Origin: Ignavibacteriales bacterium
Lineage (GTDB): Bacteria > Bacteroidota > Ignavibacteria > Ignavibacteriales > Ignavibacteriaceae
Direction of reading: 5' to 3'
Assembly (NCBI GenBank): GCA_016709155.1
Contig: JADJEI010000013.1
Location: 620,001-684,000 of the forward strand
DNA length: 64,000 nt
Within the stretch, counting starts at the first letter, position 1. Every line of letters starts with the position of its first letter. Positions 27,709 through 37,441 of the stretch are shown here, in pieces. Under the pieces are notes generated by a model. It was not told where the DNA came from. It made no database searches and was given only the letters and a program-made list of their open reading frames with translations. Both the position numbers and the translations under genes were made by a program.

Positions 27709-29138
27709 ATGAAAAGTTTGATATTATTTCTATGTATGATTTTTTCTGTTTCACTTTTTGCACAGATAACCGGTTCAACAAAACCCGGAAGATTAGTTTT
27801 CAAGAAAAATATTAAGCAGGAAGAATCAATTGATAAAACAATTCCGCAGATAGTTGTGCTTGATCCTAAAATTGATGAAGGCGGTGAGATAAATCAAAAG
27901 GAGGGTAGCATTACAGTTCGCGGAAAGATTATTGATGAGACTGCAATTAAATCGGTTGTAATAAATGGTGACACTGCAACTCTTCTGCCGGAAAATCTTT
28001 TCTTCACAAATGTGCAGCTTGAGCGGGGATTTAATTCGGTTGTTGTCAAAGCAGTAAATATTGCTGACGGAGAATCAGAATTTAATTTTTACGTTAACAC
28101 AGATATGGATTCTGAAGGTCCTGTAATTTCAATTACTTCTCCCGTCGTGCAGCGGGGAATTAAAGTTGTTCGTAAGGCTGAGGTTGATACGATCAAAGGC
28201 TTAGCTATTGATGATAACGGAATTCTCGAAGTCACGGTGAATAGTCAAAAAGCTGTTCTAAATGATGACGGAGAATTTCATGCACGAATATATCTGCAGG
28301 TGGGGGATAACCCGATAGTTGTCAAGGCAGTTGACAATAAATTTAATACAACAGTTGATACATTCTTCATAACCCGAAAACTTGATCAACTCATTTCAGC
28401 GGGAAGATACATAGCTGTTGCAATTGGAATAAATGCTTACGAAGGTTATTGGCCTGAACTTTCCACTGCCCGAAATGATGCTGAAGAATTAGCTGAAATC
28501 CTGCGCGATCAATATCAGTTTGATGAAGTTTATACGTTGCTTGATGAAGAGGCCACCCGTAGAAATATAATTCAGAAACTTGAATGGTTAACAGAGAACA
28601 CTACCAAAGATGATAATGTACTAATCTTTTATGCCGGGCATGGTCAATTCAATAAAGCGTTGAACAAAGGCTACTGGGTGCCTGCTGATGCCAATTCAAA
28701 TTCCGTTGCCGATTACATATCTAATAGCGATGTAAAAACTTTTCTCGGCGGCATTCCATCCAAGCACACTTTGTTAATTACAGATGCTTGTTTTGCTGGA
28801 GATATTTTCGCGGGGGTAAAACTGAAAGCCTTCAGTTTGATCCGAATAATATGGAAAAATATTATAAAGAAGTTTATCGAAAACAATCGCGGCTTGCTTT
28901 GACTTCCGGCGGAATTGAGGAAGTAAGCGATGAGGGAAAAGAAGATCACTCTATTTTTACTTACTATCTGATCAAAGCGCTTAAAGAAAATGATAAAAAA
29001 TATTTGGATGCAGGGCAGTTGTTTAATGAGTTTAGAATTTCCGTTGCAAATAATTCTGATCAGACTCCAATGCTTCAGGTTATCCGCGACACGAACGACG
29101 AGGGGGGACAGTTTATTTTTATCAGACGTGATCAGTAA
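27709..29138 (+). CDS. Caspase-family (C14) protease with N-terminal Ig-like domains (one frameshift)
   Basis: About 476 residues from the ATG at 27709, which has GGAG 6 bases upstream. Signal peptide LILFLCMIFSVSLFAQ. Two bacterial Ig-like domains follow (about 35-215; GSITVRGKIIDETAIKSVVI, DTIKGLAIDDNGILEVTV). The caspase domain begins at YIAVAIGINAYEGYWPELST and has the catalytic His in FYAGHGQ and Cys in TDACFAGDIF. A T lost at 28805-28808 shifts the frame, and the domain finishes in the next one (LALTSGGIEEVSDEG, HSIFTYYLIKALKEN). It is the last gene of the CHASE2/FecR/C1 set. Confidence 0.85.
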
Positions 29139-29173
29139 CGACAATCACTTAAAATATTATTTAAGGTATTAAG

Positions 29174-31034
29174 ATGAAATTTTTATCCTTTTTTTTCAGT
29201 TTAGTTATTTGCCTTAATGCTCAAACAATAAAGTTTGAGGACAGAATGAACGGCGATAATTCAGTTGCTGGTTTGGAAGCACGTGGTTGGATTGTGCTTG
29301 ATGAAGATGGTGGAGGTACTACCCCAGCCTGGTTTCAGGGCGACGATGGTATAATCGTTACGTTTGAGGGAACTGCTAATGGTTATGTCGCTTCAAATTT
29401 TGCGGGTGCAAATACGAATGGGGTAATCAATCACTGGCTTATATCACCTGCAATTTTAGTCAATCCCGGGGATTCGCTTTTCTTTTATGCTGCTTCGCCA
29501 ACTCCCGGAACAACGGCATTCGATGATTCTATCAGTCTTTTAATTTCCCTTACTGCGGGAACAACACCGGGGGATTTTGCATCGCTGGGCAGGTTTCTTG
29601 TTCCGCAAGGAAACTGGGGAAAATATTTTGTTTCTTTTAATGCATCTGCCACCATCAGATTTGCAATTCAATACTATCTTTTTGATGGCGGTCCTACCGG
29701 CATGAGAAGTAATTTTATCGGGCTTGATCTATTTCAACTCTACAGTTATTCCACAACTTACCCTTCAACTATAGCAATAAATAAGTCTTTTACATTTTCG
29801 AATATTACCTCCTCCTCAAGCTACAGGATGATCGGGTTGCCCGGTAACATTAATTCTTTGGCTTCACAATTTATTACCGGAACAAGAGGAACAGACTGGA
29901 ATGCTTTTTATGATAACGGCGCGGCTTCAAATTATCTGATTGAGTTTGATGGTTCTGCTACGTTTAATTTTAAACCGGGCAATGGTTTTTGGCTGCTGAG
30001 TAAGAATGCAATAAGCGTTTCGACTAATGTTAATACGGTTTCACTAGCAGGAGATAATACATATTCGATCGCATTACACACGGGTTGGAATATTATTTCA
30101 AATCCATTTGAGCGAAGTACAAACTGGGCTGCTGTTATTGCCGCTAATGGATTGGCTGCAAATGCTGTTATCAATTCCTGGAATGGGAGTTGGAGTCAGC
30201 CGGCAGTATTTACTCCTTACACAGCTTATTACTTTAACAACACAGGAAGTTTAACTTCATTAAAAATTCCTTATGATCCATCCGGTACTTTGGGAAAAAC
30301 AATTGAAGAAAATCAAATTGTATTTTCTGAAGGCGATTTAAAAATCTCATTGAATTCCAACGGGGAAGAAAAATCTTCCCGGTGATTTTGAAGAATCAAG
30401 AATCATCCTCGTGAATGATAAGACTTCATCCAATTATAAATATTTTATGATCGAAACGCGTCCTGAAATTGGCGAAGGACAAATCTATGATCTGCAATTA
30501 AAAAATGTATCAAATGAAAATGTAACGCTTAAGATAGAAGGATTAAATAACTACCCCGGTTACGATTATTATTTAGTTGATAATTCTTTGAATAACATGA
30601 TAAAACTTAATGAAGGATTTGAATTAAATATTGCATCGGGAATTAAAGAAAAAGATTACTCACTGATAATTGGAACTGAATCATTCATTGAAAAATTAAA
30701 AGATGATTTCACTCCAAAACAATTTGCTTTAATGCAGAACTATCCCAATCCTTTTAATCCGGGTACAGTTATTCGTTACTCGATTCCCACTATCACCCTG
30801 AACATGCCTGTGGCTTTGCCATCGAAGGGTGACCCATTTGTGCAGCTAAGAATTTACGACATCCTCGGTAATGAAGTTGCCACTCTTGTAAACGAACAAC
30901 AATCGCCCGGCACTTATGAAGTTGAATTTGACGCACGAACAACGAACCACAAACAACTTACAAGTGGTGTTTATTTCTACACCCTCCGTGCAGGTAACTT
31001 TACAGAAACAAGAAAGATGATCCTACTAAGATGA
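29174..31034 (+). CDS. T9SS-secreted protein with choice-of-anchor-type domain (one frameshift)
   Basis: About 620 residues. Signal peptide FLSFFFSLVICLNAQ. The first domain (KFEDRMNGDNSVAGLEARGW, HWLISPAILVNPGDSLFFYA) is of the choice-of-anchor/cleaved-adhesin beta-sandwich type. A second region reads MIGLPGNINSLASQFI and GWNIISNPFERSTNW. One A is lost near 30370, and the frame resumes with DFEESRIILVNDKTSS. The C-terminal sorting domain is QNYPNPFNPGTVIRYSIP...VQLRIYDILGNEVATLVNEQ...MILLR. It contains an in-frame palindromic insert at 30793-30832. The stop overlaps the next start (ATGA). Confidence 0.82.
30793..30832. repeat. In-frame palindromic insert within a T9SS sorting domain
   Basis: TCACCCT (30793-30799) and AGGGTGA (30826-30832) form an outer inverted repeat around GGC-TTT-GCC. 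It encodes about 16 extra residues (TITLNMPVALPSKGDP) between the YSIP and FVQLRIYD strands, which are adjacent in the other sorting domains here. The reading frame is kept, as in known palindromic elements that insert into coding regions. Confidence 0.6.
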
Positions 31035-31315
31035 TTACACTCTATCGAAAAACAGACTGCGCACTTTGCGATGAAATTGCAGAAGCGTTAAAAGAAATTG
31101 TGATCGCTCATGTTGTCGTGGATGTAGAAAAACTAAACGACAGGACTAATAAAAATATTCCGAAGATAATTCCCTGCATTGAAGACGAAGGCAAAATTAT
31201 CTCCGGTGGAGAAAATCTTTTTGCTTATGTTAAAGAGTTGACAAACCTAATGAAGGAGTGGGGAAAGTTTCAAAGCGATAGCTGCTACATTGATAGGGAT
31301 GGGAGTACGTGCTGA
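31031..31315 (+). CDS. Glutaredoxin-like protein
   Basis: 94 residues. MITLYRKTDCALCDEIAEAL places a CxxC redox motif after the first beta strand, as in glutaredoxin/thioredoxin-fold proteins. GGENLFAYVKEL fits the last helix. The tail (SDSCYIDRDGSTC) adds two cysteines. The start overlaps the preceding T9SS gene by 4 bases (ATGA). The last 125 bases of the gene are repeated at 32095-32219, beyond the toxin-antitoxin pair. Confidence 0.65.
   Translation: MITLYRKTDCALCDEIAEALKEIVIAHVVVDVEKLNDRTNKNIPKIIPCIEDEGKIISGGENLFAYVKELTNLMKEWGKFQSDSCYIDRDGSTC
31191..31315 (+). repeat. 125-bp direct repeat, copy A (3' end of the glutaredoxin-like gene)
   Basis: Copy A starts at GCAAAATTATCTCCGG and ends with the stop codon TGA. 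It matches 32095-32219 without gaps at an offset of 904 bases, with about six mismatches. The two copies flank the HEPN/MNT module. Confidence 0.9.
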
Positions 31316-31387
31316 ATTATGATACCTACTTCAGGATTGAATTTATTTTAAATTTTCTAATTGATGGTTTGTTGGCAGTGGTGCAAT

Positions 31388-31738
31388 CTAAATCTTTAAA
31401 TCACTAATCAACTTTTGAATTTTATCTTTTAATTCTGGTAAATCCTTCCTGGCAGTTTCCCAAACCACTTTAGCATTTACTCCAAAGTAATCGTGAATAA
31501 GTAAATCTCTCATTCCACTAATTTCCCGCCACGGTATTTCCTCAGATTGGGTTTTAATCTCAATAGGTATTTTCTTGCTGGCTTCACCGATTATTTCAAT
31601 AACTCTTATCAAGGCGTACTGCGTTTTCTCATCCCTTTCAAAATCTTCGTATGTCATATTGCTGATAAAGGCGATTCCTTTTTGTATAGAATCATAAATA
31701 TCAGTCAGATAGTCTAAAGATTCTCTTCTCTTTTTCAT
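31388..31738 (-). CDS. hepT: HEPN-domain RNase toxin (HepT/DUF86 family)
   Basis: 116 residues, all helical. The HEPN catalytic motif R-x4-H is seen in MRDLLIHDYFGV. IEIIGEASKKIP is the conserved DUF86 helix. HepT toxins are RNases neutralised by the MntA nucleotidyltransferase, which adds AMP near the active site; the partner gene directly upstream fits. The genes overlap by 4 bases. The pair lies between two 125-bp direct repeats, opposite in direction to the preceding gene. Confidence 0.88.
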   Translation of the reverse strand: MKKRRESLDYLTDIYDSIQKGIAFISNMTYEDFERDEKTQYALIRVIEIIGEASKKIPIEIKTQSEEIPWREISGMRDLLIHDYFGVNAKVVWETARKDLPELKDKIQKLISDLKI

Positions 31739-32037
31739 AAAGAAATTGATTCGCTAATAATATGCTGGCTGATTCTCGGTTTTAATGAATCCTTCATTAC
31801 TAAATCAACATTTATTTGTAATTGGTCGGAGAGATAATTTTTTAGCTCAAGGAATTTTATTAAGCCGGGGGTTTCTGAAAATGTTACAAGCACATCTAAA
31901 TCACTCTGGCTGTTTTGTTGATTCTTAACATAAGAGCCAAATACTTCTATTGAGTTTATCTGATACTTTTGAGTTATCAAGGGAAGCAACTTCCGAAGCC
32001 TGGTTAATATTTCTTGTAAGTCTTTTTTCATAACCAA
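31735..32037 (-). CDS. mntA: MNT-domain nucleotidyltransferase antitoxin
   Basis: 100 residues. The minimal nucleotidyltransferase signature GSYVKNQQNSQSDLDVLV (GS, 10 residues, DxD) is intact. The third acidic residue lies in INVDLVMKD. It should AMPylate and silence the HEPN toxin encoded just downstream, with which it overlaps by 4 bases. Confidence 0.88.
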   Translation of the reverse strand: MVMKKDLQEILTRLRKLLPLITQKYQINSIEVFGSYVKNQQNSQSDLDVLVTFSETPGLIKFLELKNYLSDQLQINVDLVMKDSLKPRISQHIISESISL

Positions 32038-32094
32038 AAAATGCCATATTTTTTTTAATTATTCAACCTTAATATTTACAATACAAATTGTAAA

Positions 32095-32219
32095 GCAAAA
32101 TTATCTCCGGTAAAGAAAATCTTTTCGCTTATGTTAAAGAGTTGACAAACTTAATGAAGGAGTGGGGAAAGTTTCAAAGCGATAGCTGCTGCATTGATAA
32201 GGATGGGAGTACGTGCTGA
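32095..32219 (+). repeat. 125-bp direct repeat, copy B (orphan 3' end of the glutaredoxin-like gene)
   Basis: It reads in frame as KIISGKENLFAYVKELTNLM...STC and stops at TGA, but has no start of its own. It is about 95 percent identical to copy A by eye. It marks the far boundary of the inserted 904-bp unit carrying HepT/MntA. Confidence 0.9.
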
Positions 32220-32236
32220 GTTCTCCAATTTTTATT

Positions 32237-32704
32237 CTATTTATCTTTTTTAGTGTTATCAATATGATTTAGGATTTTCATAATGAGTTCACTTTGATGC
32301 TCCAGATTCAAAAGAATGACCTCCACCTCTTTTTCTGCTCTAACATTCACTTCAAAATCTGATTCAGCTCTTATTTCAGAGTGACGGGCTTGCAGATTTT
32401 GACCAATCATTATCAATGGCATCAAAAATATTTGAATCATATTAGAAATAAACAGCCAAAAAACAAATGCCGGAAAAGGATCAAACCGGAATTCTTTTGG
32501 TGCAACGGTGTTCCAGCCAAGCCATAAGAAAGTCCAGCCAAATATTATTAAGAAAAATCCTACCGAACCTACACTTTTAGTAATCTTTATAGCAATTTTT
32601 TCTAATGCAGTTAAACTTTCCTTATGCTTAACATTTACATTCTTTATTTTCTTGCGAAGTTTTATAATTTCTTCGCGGGCGTTTTGAAGTTCTCTTTTGT
32701 CCAA
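32237..32704 (-). CDS. DUF1003-family membrane protein
   Basis: 155 residues. An N-terminal basic coiled region (REEIIKLRKKIKNVNVKHKE) is followed by two membrane helices (VGFFLIIFGWTFLWLGWNTV and FPAFVFWLFISNMIQIFLMP). The DUF1003 signature FDPFPAF, then IMIGQNLQARHSEIRAESDF and a coiled-coil end, is clear. The function of the family is unknown. It is preceded on its coding strand by a solitary attC-like sequence (32765-32820). Confidence 0.82.
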   Translation of the reverse strand: MDKRELQNAREEIIKLRKKIKNVNVKHKESLTALEKIAIKITKSVGSVGFFLIIFGWTFLWLGWNTVAPKEFRFDPFPAFVFWLFISNMIQIFLMPLIMIGQNLQARHSEIRAESDFEVNVRAEKEVEVILLNLEHQSELIMKILNHIDNTKKDK

Positions 32705-32764
32705 GTCACATCCTTTTTTGAAGTAAAGCCTATTTTGTTTTCAAGTTTCTTGCAACTAATATAT

Positions 32765-32820
32765 GCCTTATGGCGTGTTATCCCGCAAAGTGGGACAAGC
32801 TGTTAAAACACAACAGCTAA
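32765..32820 (-). other. Solitary attC-like site (right block only)
   Basis: Read on the minus strand it contains TTGTGTTTTAACAGCTTG, CCCAC-TTT-GCGGG and GGATAACACGCC, then ATAAGGC. This matches the conserved right block of the cassette array 14 kb away, with ATAAGGC in place of GTTAGGC. It lies between the U49-type protease gene and the DUF1003 gene, as expected if the protease had been a cassette. Confidence 0.65.
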
Positions 32821-32936
32821 ACCAATCCTTACATATCCTGTGTTAGTGTGGTCTTAATTATAATTTGCACAAACAAGAACAACGTTTTGGTCAAACACTA
32901 TTCGTTCAAGTATAGCGAATTCATCAGTAGAACTTG

Positions 32937-33848
32937 TTACCTTCTATTATTCAATTTGGACAACAAATCCATATGTGAATTAACACATTGTTTAAAATCA
33001 TCAAAGGTATCGGCTGGACTTTCAATATTTGCATTGTCAAGATGAAGCTTAATAACAGCAGATAAGAATGCCCAAATAATATGATCTGATTTTTTATATA
33101 TCTATCTAAGTTGTTATAAAGTCTATCATAACTATAAGGATGTTTTTTTACCTCCATAATTACCCGTATAAATTCCACGAGCTGTTAAAACTTCAAATGC
33201 TAATGCAATTCCAAACGCTCTTTTAGTAAATCTCATATCATCTTCTGGAATATTATGATTTAACAACCATTCGGTAGCTTCATAGTCAGCTTCCTTTTCA
33301 GAATCAATTTCAGATTCCCCACTGTGCATTAGTCTAATGTGTGACAATTCGTGGTGAAGTACATAAGCAACAGCGCATAAGCATAATTCATCTGCCACTT
33401 TTTCCATTGAATCTATTGGAGGGTCTTTAATTGGTTTCGGCAACTGCTCCGCCCATTCTTCTGAATCATTATTTATCCAAGATTTGTAAACCCAATTTAA
33501 CAATTGCATTGATTTCAGAACTTCCGGATCTTTGCTTAAATCAATGATCGTTGGTTCAGTAACAAGTTTTCCACTCATAACAAGCTTATAAAATGTAAAA
33601 TAACCATAAGATACAGCCCAAAATACCTCTACAACTTTTCTACTGATATAAATTATTTTTGACTTTGTATCTACTTCAAGTTGCCAATCTTTAGTATCAA
33701 CAAATTCTAAAATGAAATCAGGATATTCTTTTTCAAATCTAAATTTATTTTCGGGAGCTATATTTACTAATGCATCAGGGATAAAATTCATAACAAAACG
33801 GATAGGAGATTTCATATTTTCTAAATAGGAATTCATAATTATTTTCAT
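32937..33848 (-). CDS. Zinc metalloprotease, peptidase U49 (Lit)-like (one frameshift)
   Basis: About 303 residues from the ATG at 33848, which has AAGGA upstream. The longer frame to 33896 is less likely. HHELSH in VAYVLHHELSHIRLMHSGES is the HExxH zinc motif, followed by EIDSEKEADYEATEWLL with the expected downstream acidic ligands. The layout recalls the U49 family, whose founder Lit cleaves EF-Tu during T4 infection. Near 33095 the frame shifts and continues (HIIWAFLSAVIKLHLDNANI...DDFKQC) to 32937. No signal peptide, so cytoplasmic. Family assignment is from pattern memory. Confidence 0.62.
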
Positions 33849-34028
33849 ATCAATTTCCTTAGTGTATAACGATATCGTATTTAAACTGCCCACCAAAACA
33901 GCAATTCATCGTTGAAAAAAATGACAATGATTTATAAATAACTTATTAGTACAACCTACTTTAAAACTTTTGACTTGAAGCACTAAATATTTCCAAGAAT
34001 TAGAAAATGATTTATGCTACTCCAACTA

Positions 34029-34499
34029 TTAATAAAAATATTTTTCACAATTTTTAATAAATAATTCAACTTGTTGTTGAATGAAATTAATCAATTCTTC
34101 TTGTTTTAAATCAGGTTCATACTTTGACACTAAATCAGCCGAACTTTTATAGACTTTATATAATCGTTCTTCGCCTTCTCCTTCAATTGATTGTAAACGA
34201 TTGACTCCTTTTAAAATAACATAAGATAATTCCTTTTGATGATTGGAAGCAAGGATGCCTTTGGTTATGTTCCTTTCAAAAAAATCTATGTTAGCCCATT
34301 CGTAGTGTTGACCATACTCTGACCAAATAATAAATTCTAGTGCATTAACTTCTTGAATCATAATTTCTGTTGACAACCAAGAAGCCGAATTATCATTAGA
34401 ACACAATACTCTACATTGCTTTGCAGTTTCTATATCACTTACAACTGCCAATGCTGCTTCCGATATTCCTTTTCCAACTTTATTCTTTTTAAAAAACAT
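34029..34499 (-). CDS. Hypothetical protein
   Basis: 156 residues, not recognised. A short basic start (MFFKKNKVGKGISEAALAVV) is followed by a mixed helical protein (EFIIWSEYGQHYEWANIDFF, LKQEELINFIQQQVELFIKN) without signal peptide. It is co-directional with the metalloprotease gene and about 180 bases upstream of it. It may be part of the same accessory region. Confidence 0.6.
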   Translation of the reverse strand: MFFKKNKVGKGISEAALAVVSDIETAKQCRVLCSNDNSASWLSTEIMIQEVNALEFIIWSEYGQHYEWANIDFFERNITKGILASNHQKELSYVILKGVNRLQSIEGEGEERLYKVYKSSADLVSKYEPDLKQEELINFIQQQVELFIKNCEKYFY

Positions 34500-34821
34500 A
34501 AAATACCTATAATTATAAAACTACTTAACTTATACTTTCTGACAATAATAAGGATGACACTTCAGCGGTAAGAATATTATATTCCAATTAAATTTATTTT
34601 AACACTTAATTTGCAAAACCTTGTGTAGCATATTATTCCAAATATTGAAGTAAGTAGTTGAACGGGTCTTCAATGCAACTAAAGCTTCTCTAAAACTTTT
34701 TTCCGAATAGCCTCATCTTTTCTTTATTTAAACTTAGTGCTTTTATTAATCAATCTCAATTGCCCATCGGCAAAATTTACCACGCAGTTTAAGTCGAAGA
34801 ATTAAGCGGGAATGAAGTCAG
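34500..34821. other. AT-rich gap without recognisable gene
   Basis: No convincing open frame, RNA gene or repeat is seen here. It contains the promoter region of the 34029-34499 gene and ends at the hairpin at 34822. Confidence 0.5.
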
Positions 34822-34863
34822 CTGCCCGCTGTAATTAAGTGAATTGCGGGCAGTTTTTATTTT
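34822..34863 (+). terminator. Plus-strand terminator-like hairpin with no upstream plus-strand gene
   Basis: CTGCCCGC (34822-34829) and GCGGGCAG (34846-34853) form an 8-bp stem with a 16-base loop, followed on the plus strand by TTTTTATTTT. On the minus strand, where the symporter gene ends at 34877, no T-run follows. It therefore looks directed at plus-strand transcription although the nearest plus-strand gene is far away. Confidence 0.6.
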
Positions 34864-34876
34864 AAAGGGGATGGGG

Positions 34877-36969
34877 TTACATTTCCTTTTCAGCAGTTAG
34901 TATTTTCCCTTTTACAAATTGTCCCTGCGCAATATGCTCTTTGGTGATGTAAACAATACCATCTTCGTTATGAGTGTCGCCATAAGTTGAGTGCGCTGAT
35001 TTTAATCCTCCCAATATTTTTCTTGCGTCAGAGATATAAACTAAGTCGCCTGCTTCAGCAGACATTTTTGCCATATCATTTTTAGAGAAGTGCATCAGAT
35101 CATCTTCTGAATCTTTTAGCTTCCAGTGAATTTTAATTACTTCGCCTTCGCGGTCATTTACTTTGCTGCCTTTGAACATTTCTTTTGCTCTTGCCAGTCC
35201 CCAAACAGTTAAGCCTTCTGTGTGTGTTGCTTCAGAATATTTGGAGTAATAATTAGACGAAATAACAACAAGCACAAGCATTAAAAATGAAAGTATCAGA
35301 AGGATGGGGAGGGAGGCTAAGTTAAATAATATAATTAAGAAAATAACAGCAGCCGCAAGAGTTATTAGTCTGATAATAGTTTTCTGATTGGGATTATTTT
35401 TTATCTTCTTAACAATATTGACTTGCTGTTTATTAGTTAGTGCAGTCATCACGCCGACAAGCGCACAAACAAATAGATTATACAAAGCACCGATGTAAGT
35501 ATAAGGATGAGCAGGATCGTAATCTGTTCCGTGAGCAAATATTTGAATCAGAGGCTGGGGGTAATACATACCAAGCACCATCAACGCAACACCAACCACA
35601 AAGGTCGCAATCACAGCGGCGTTAGTAAATTTCTTCCAGAACACTCCGAGAAATATCGCAACAACAAGCGGGGAGTAAGAGTTGAGTGGAAATATCCGTG
35701 AGCTTCATAAACAGTAGGGAAATTACTAAACGGAATAACAGCAAGAACACCAAGCACAGTAAAAATAGCAGTGGAAATTCTTGCTGAGTTTAGTTCTTCT
35801 TTATCTGCTTGCTTCCATGTTTCAACTTTCTTGCTCAGCCATTTTTTTGCCGGGCGGTGAATATCATTTATATAAATTGCGGCAGTGGCGTTTAACAAAG
35901 TATCAACAGTGGACATAAGCGCCGCGGTAAGTGCAGCCATAATAAAACCAAAAACTCCCGGGTGTGAAATGATGTTAGCAACCACTACAAATATCTGATC
36001 GGGATTTGTATCGGCAGGAACTAAGGATGGGTTAACAACAGAAATAGCTTTTGCAATCCAGCCGGCATTGCCAACAACAATTGCAGAAATAGGAAGCATA
36101 ATAAGAATATTAATTACAGCGGCTTTGCGTCCTTCATCAACACTTTTGCAGGACATAAAACGCATTACCAGACCCATATTCATAAATAAAAAACCAATAG
36201 AACCTGCTACTCCATCCTGCCAGAATATCCCCACAAAGTTAAAGCCGGGGGGATTATTAAAATGTGCAAGCGGGAGTTTCCACGAAACCGGAAGCAACTG
36301 CCAGAACAATCCAAATCCTCCTATGTAATCAACACCGAGGAAAAAGACGAGCAGTCCGGCAAATATTAAAATTAATCCTTGTGCAAGATCGGTGAAGATA
36401 ACAGCAGTTTGCCCGCCATAAGTAATATACACGCCAACAATAAAGGCTATGACAATTATCAGTCCCATTAAAGTAACATCAAAATGAACGCCGACCAGAG
36501 TGAACTCAGGGGGGAGTAAAGGCAGTATCGCTTTGCCCATTGTTAAGAATCCGATACCTACATAGCCAACCATATAAAGCAAAAGTAAAATAGTGGCGAG
36601 GAATCTTGTTGTGGGTGAAAATCTCTTTTCAAAATATTCAGGGATTGATCTGATCTTTGTGTAAACAATGATCGGCAGCCAGCCGAAAAGAAAAAACGGA
36701 ACAAAGAACCAATCATTCATATAAGTCATTGTTGAAGAGAAGCCGGCTTCAAAACCTTTTGCGGAATATTTGATGAAGCTGTGACTGCCCACCCCTGTGG
36801 CAACGATAGACATCGCAATAAGCCACCAGGCAAAACGTCTTCCGCCAAAAAAGAAATCAGTTGTTGTACGATTATATTTACTAAAGTAGGAACCGAAGAG
36901 CATAATGGCGAGGAAGTACACCACCATTACAATCCAATCGGTTGAAGTGCCCATGCTGTGAATGTTCAT
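34877..36969 (-). CDS. Sodium:solute symporter (SSS family) with C-terminal extension (one frameshift)
   Basis: About 697 residues. The core has the usual run of membrane helices (DWIVMVVYFLAIMLFGSYFS, ATGVGSHSFIKYSAKGFEAG, YGGQTAVIFTDLAQGLILIF, AALTAALMSTVDTLLNATAA). A lost base at the run 35670-35673 (GGGG on the plus strand) breaks the frame, and the protein continues with VFWKKFTNAAVIATFVVGVA. The C-terminal extension adds two or three helices and a soluble region (about 150 residues; GLARAKEMFKGSKVNDREGE, GDLVYISDARKILGGL). Substrate unknown. A 70-residue membrane protein gene lies 18 bases upstream. Confidence 0.85.
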
Positions 36970-36987
36970 ATTGATTTGATTTTTTTG

Positions 36988-37200
36988 TTAAAGATAAAGT
37001 GCCGCAAGTGTAAGCGCTGCGTGAATAAACATGAAATAGAAAAAACCGAAGTATAACATCTTCCACCAAAAGCGATGCCGCTTCAAATTTAAGTTGATTG
37101 CTCCTGATTTTTTAATAAGTATCATTCCACTAAAAAAGAACAAGCCGCCTACACCATAGAGATAAATAAAAGGCAGCCATGTTTGTTCGAATGAAGGCAT
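36988..37200 (-). CDS. Small two-helix membrane protein, symporter partner
   Basis: 70 residues: WLPFIYLYGVGGLFFFSGMI and MLYFGFFYFMFIHAALTLAA are membrane helices, joined by a basic loop (KKSGAINLNLKRHRFWWK). It is directly upstream of the symporter gene in the same direction. The same arrangement, with an unrelated 46-residue protein, is found at the second symporter (45543-45683). It may be an accessory subunit. Confidence 0.7.
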   Translation of the reverse strand: MPSFEQTWLPFIYLYGVGGLFFFSGMILIKKSGAINLNLKRHRFWWKMLYFGFFYFMFIHAALTLAALYL

Positions 37201-37342
37201 AACAAAATCTCCGAATTGTTTGATTCAATATTAATTTGTGCTGGAATTATATCCTAATAATTTCAATTTAAAAATTAGTGAGGTGCTGTTTTGAAATTAA
37301 ATAATGTTTAATTTGAATAATTGGAAACATTGTCAGGGAGAT

Positions 37343-37359
37343 TTAACATTAATTTAACA
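37343..37359 (+). promoter_or_regulatory. Pho-box-like direct repeat upstream of pstS
   Basis: Two copies of TTAACA start 11 bases apart (37343-37348, 37354-37359) within ATTTAACATTAATTTAACAT. Response regulators of the PhoB/PhoP type bind TTAACA-like repeats at 11-base spacing. The site is about 85-100 bases before the pstS start and fits phosphate-starvation control of the operon. There is no phoR/phoB gene in the window. Confidence 0.6.
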
Positions 37360-37441
37360 TTGAAACTCTTTTTAGAATTAATGGCTGCTATATCTTTGAA
37401 CTACACTTAATAAATATTCTAAACAATAACGAAAGTCACTA

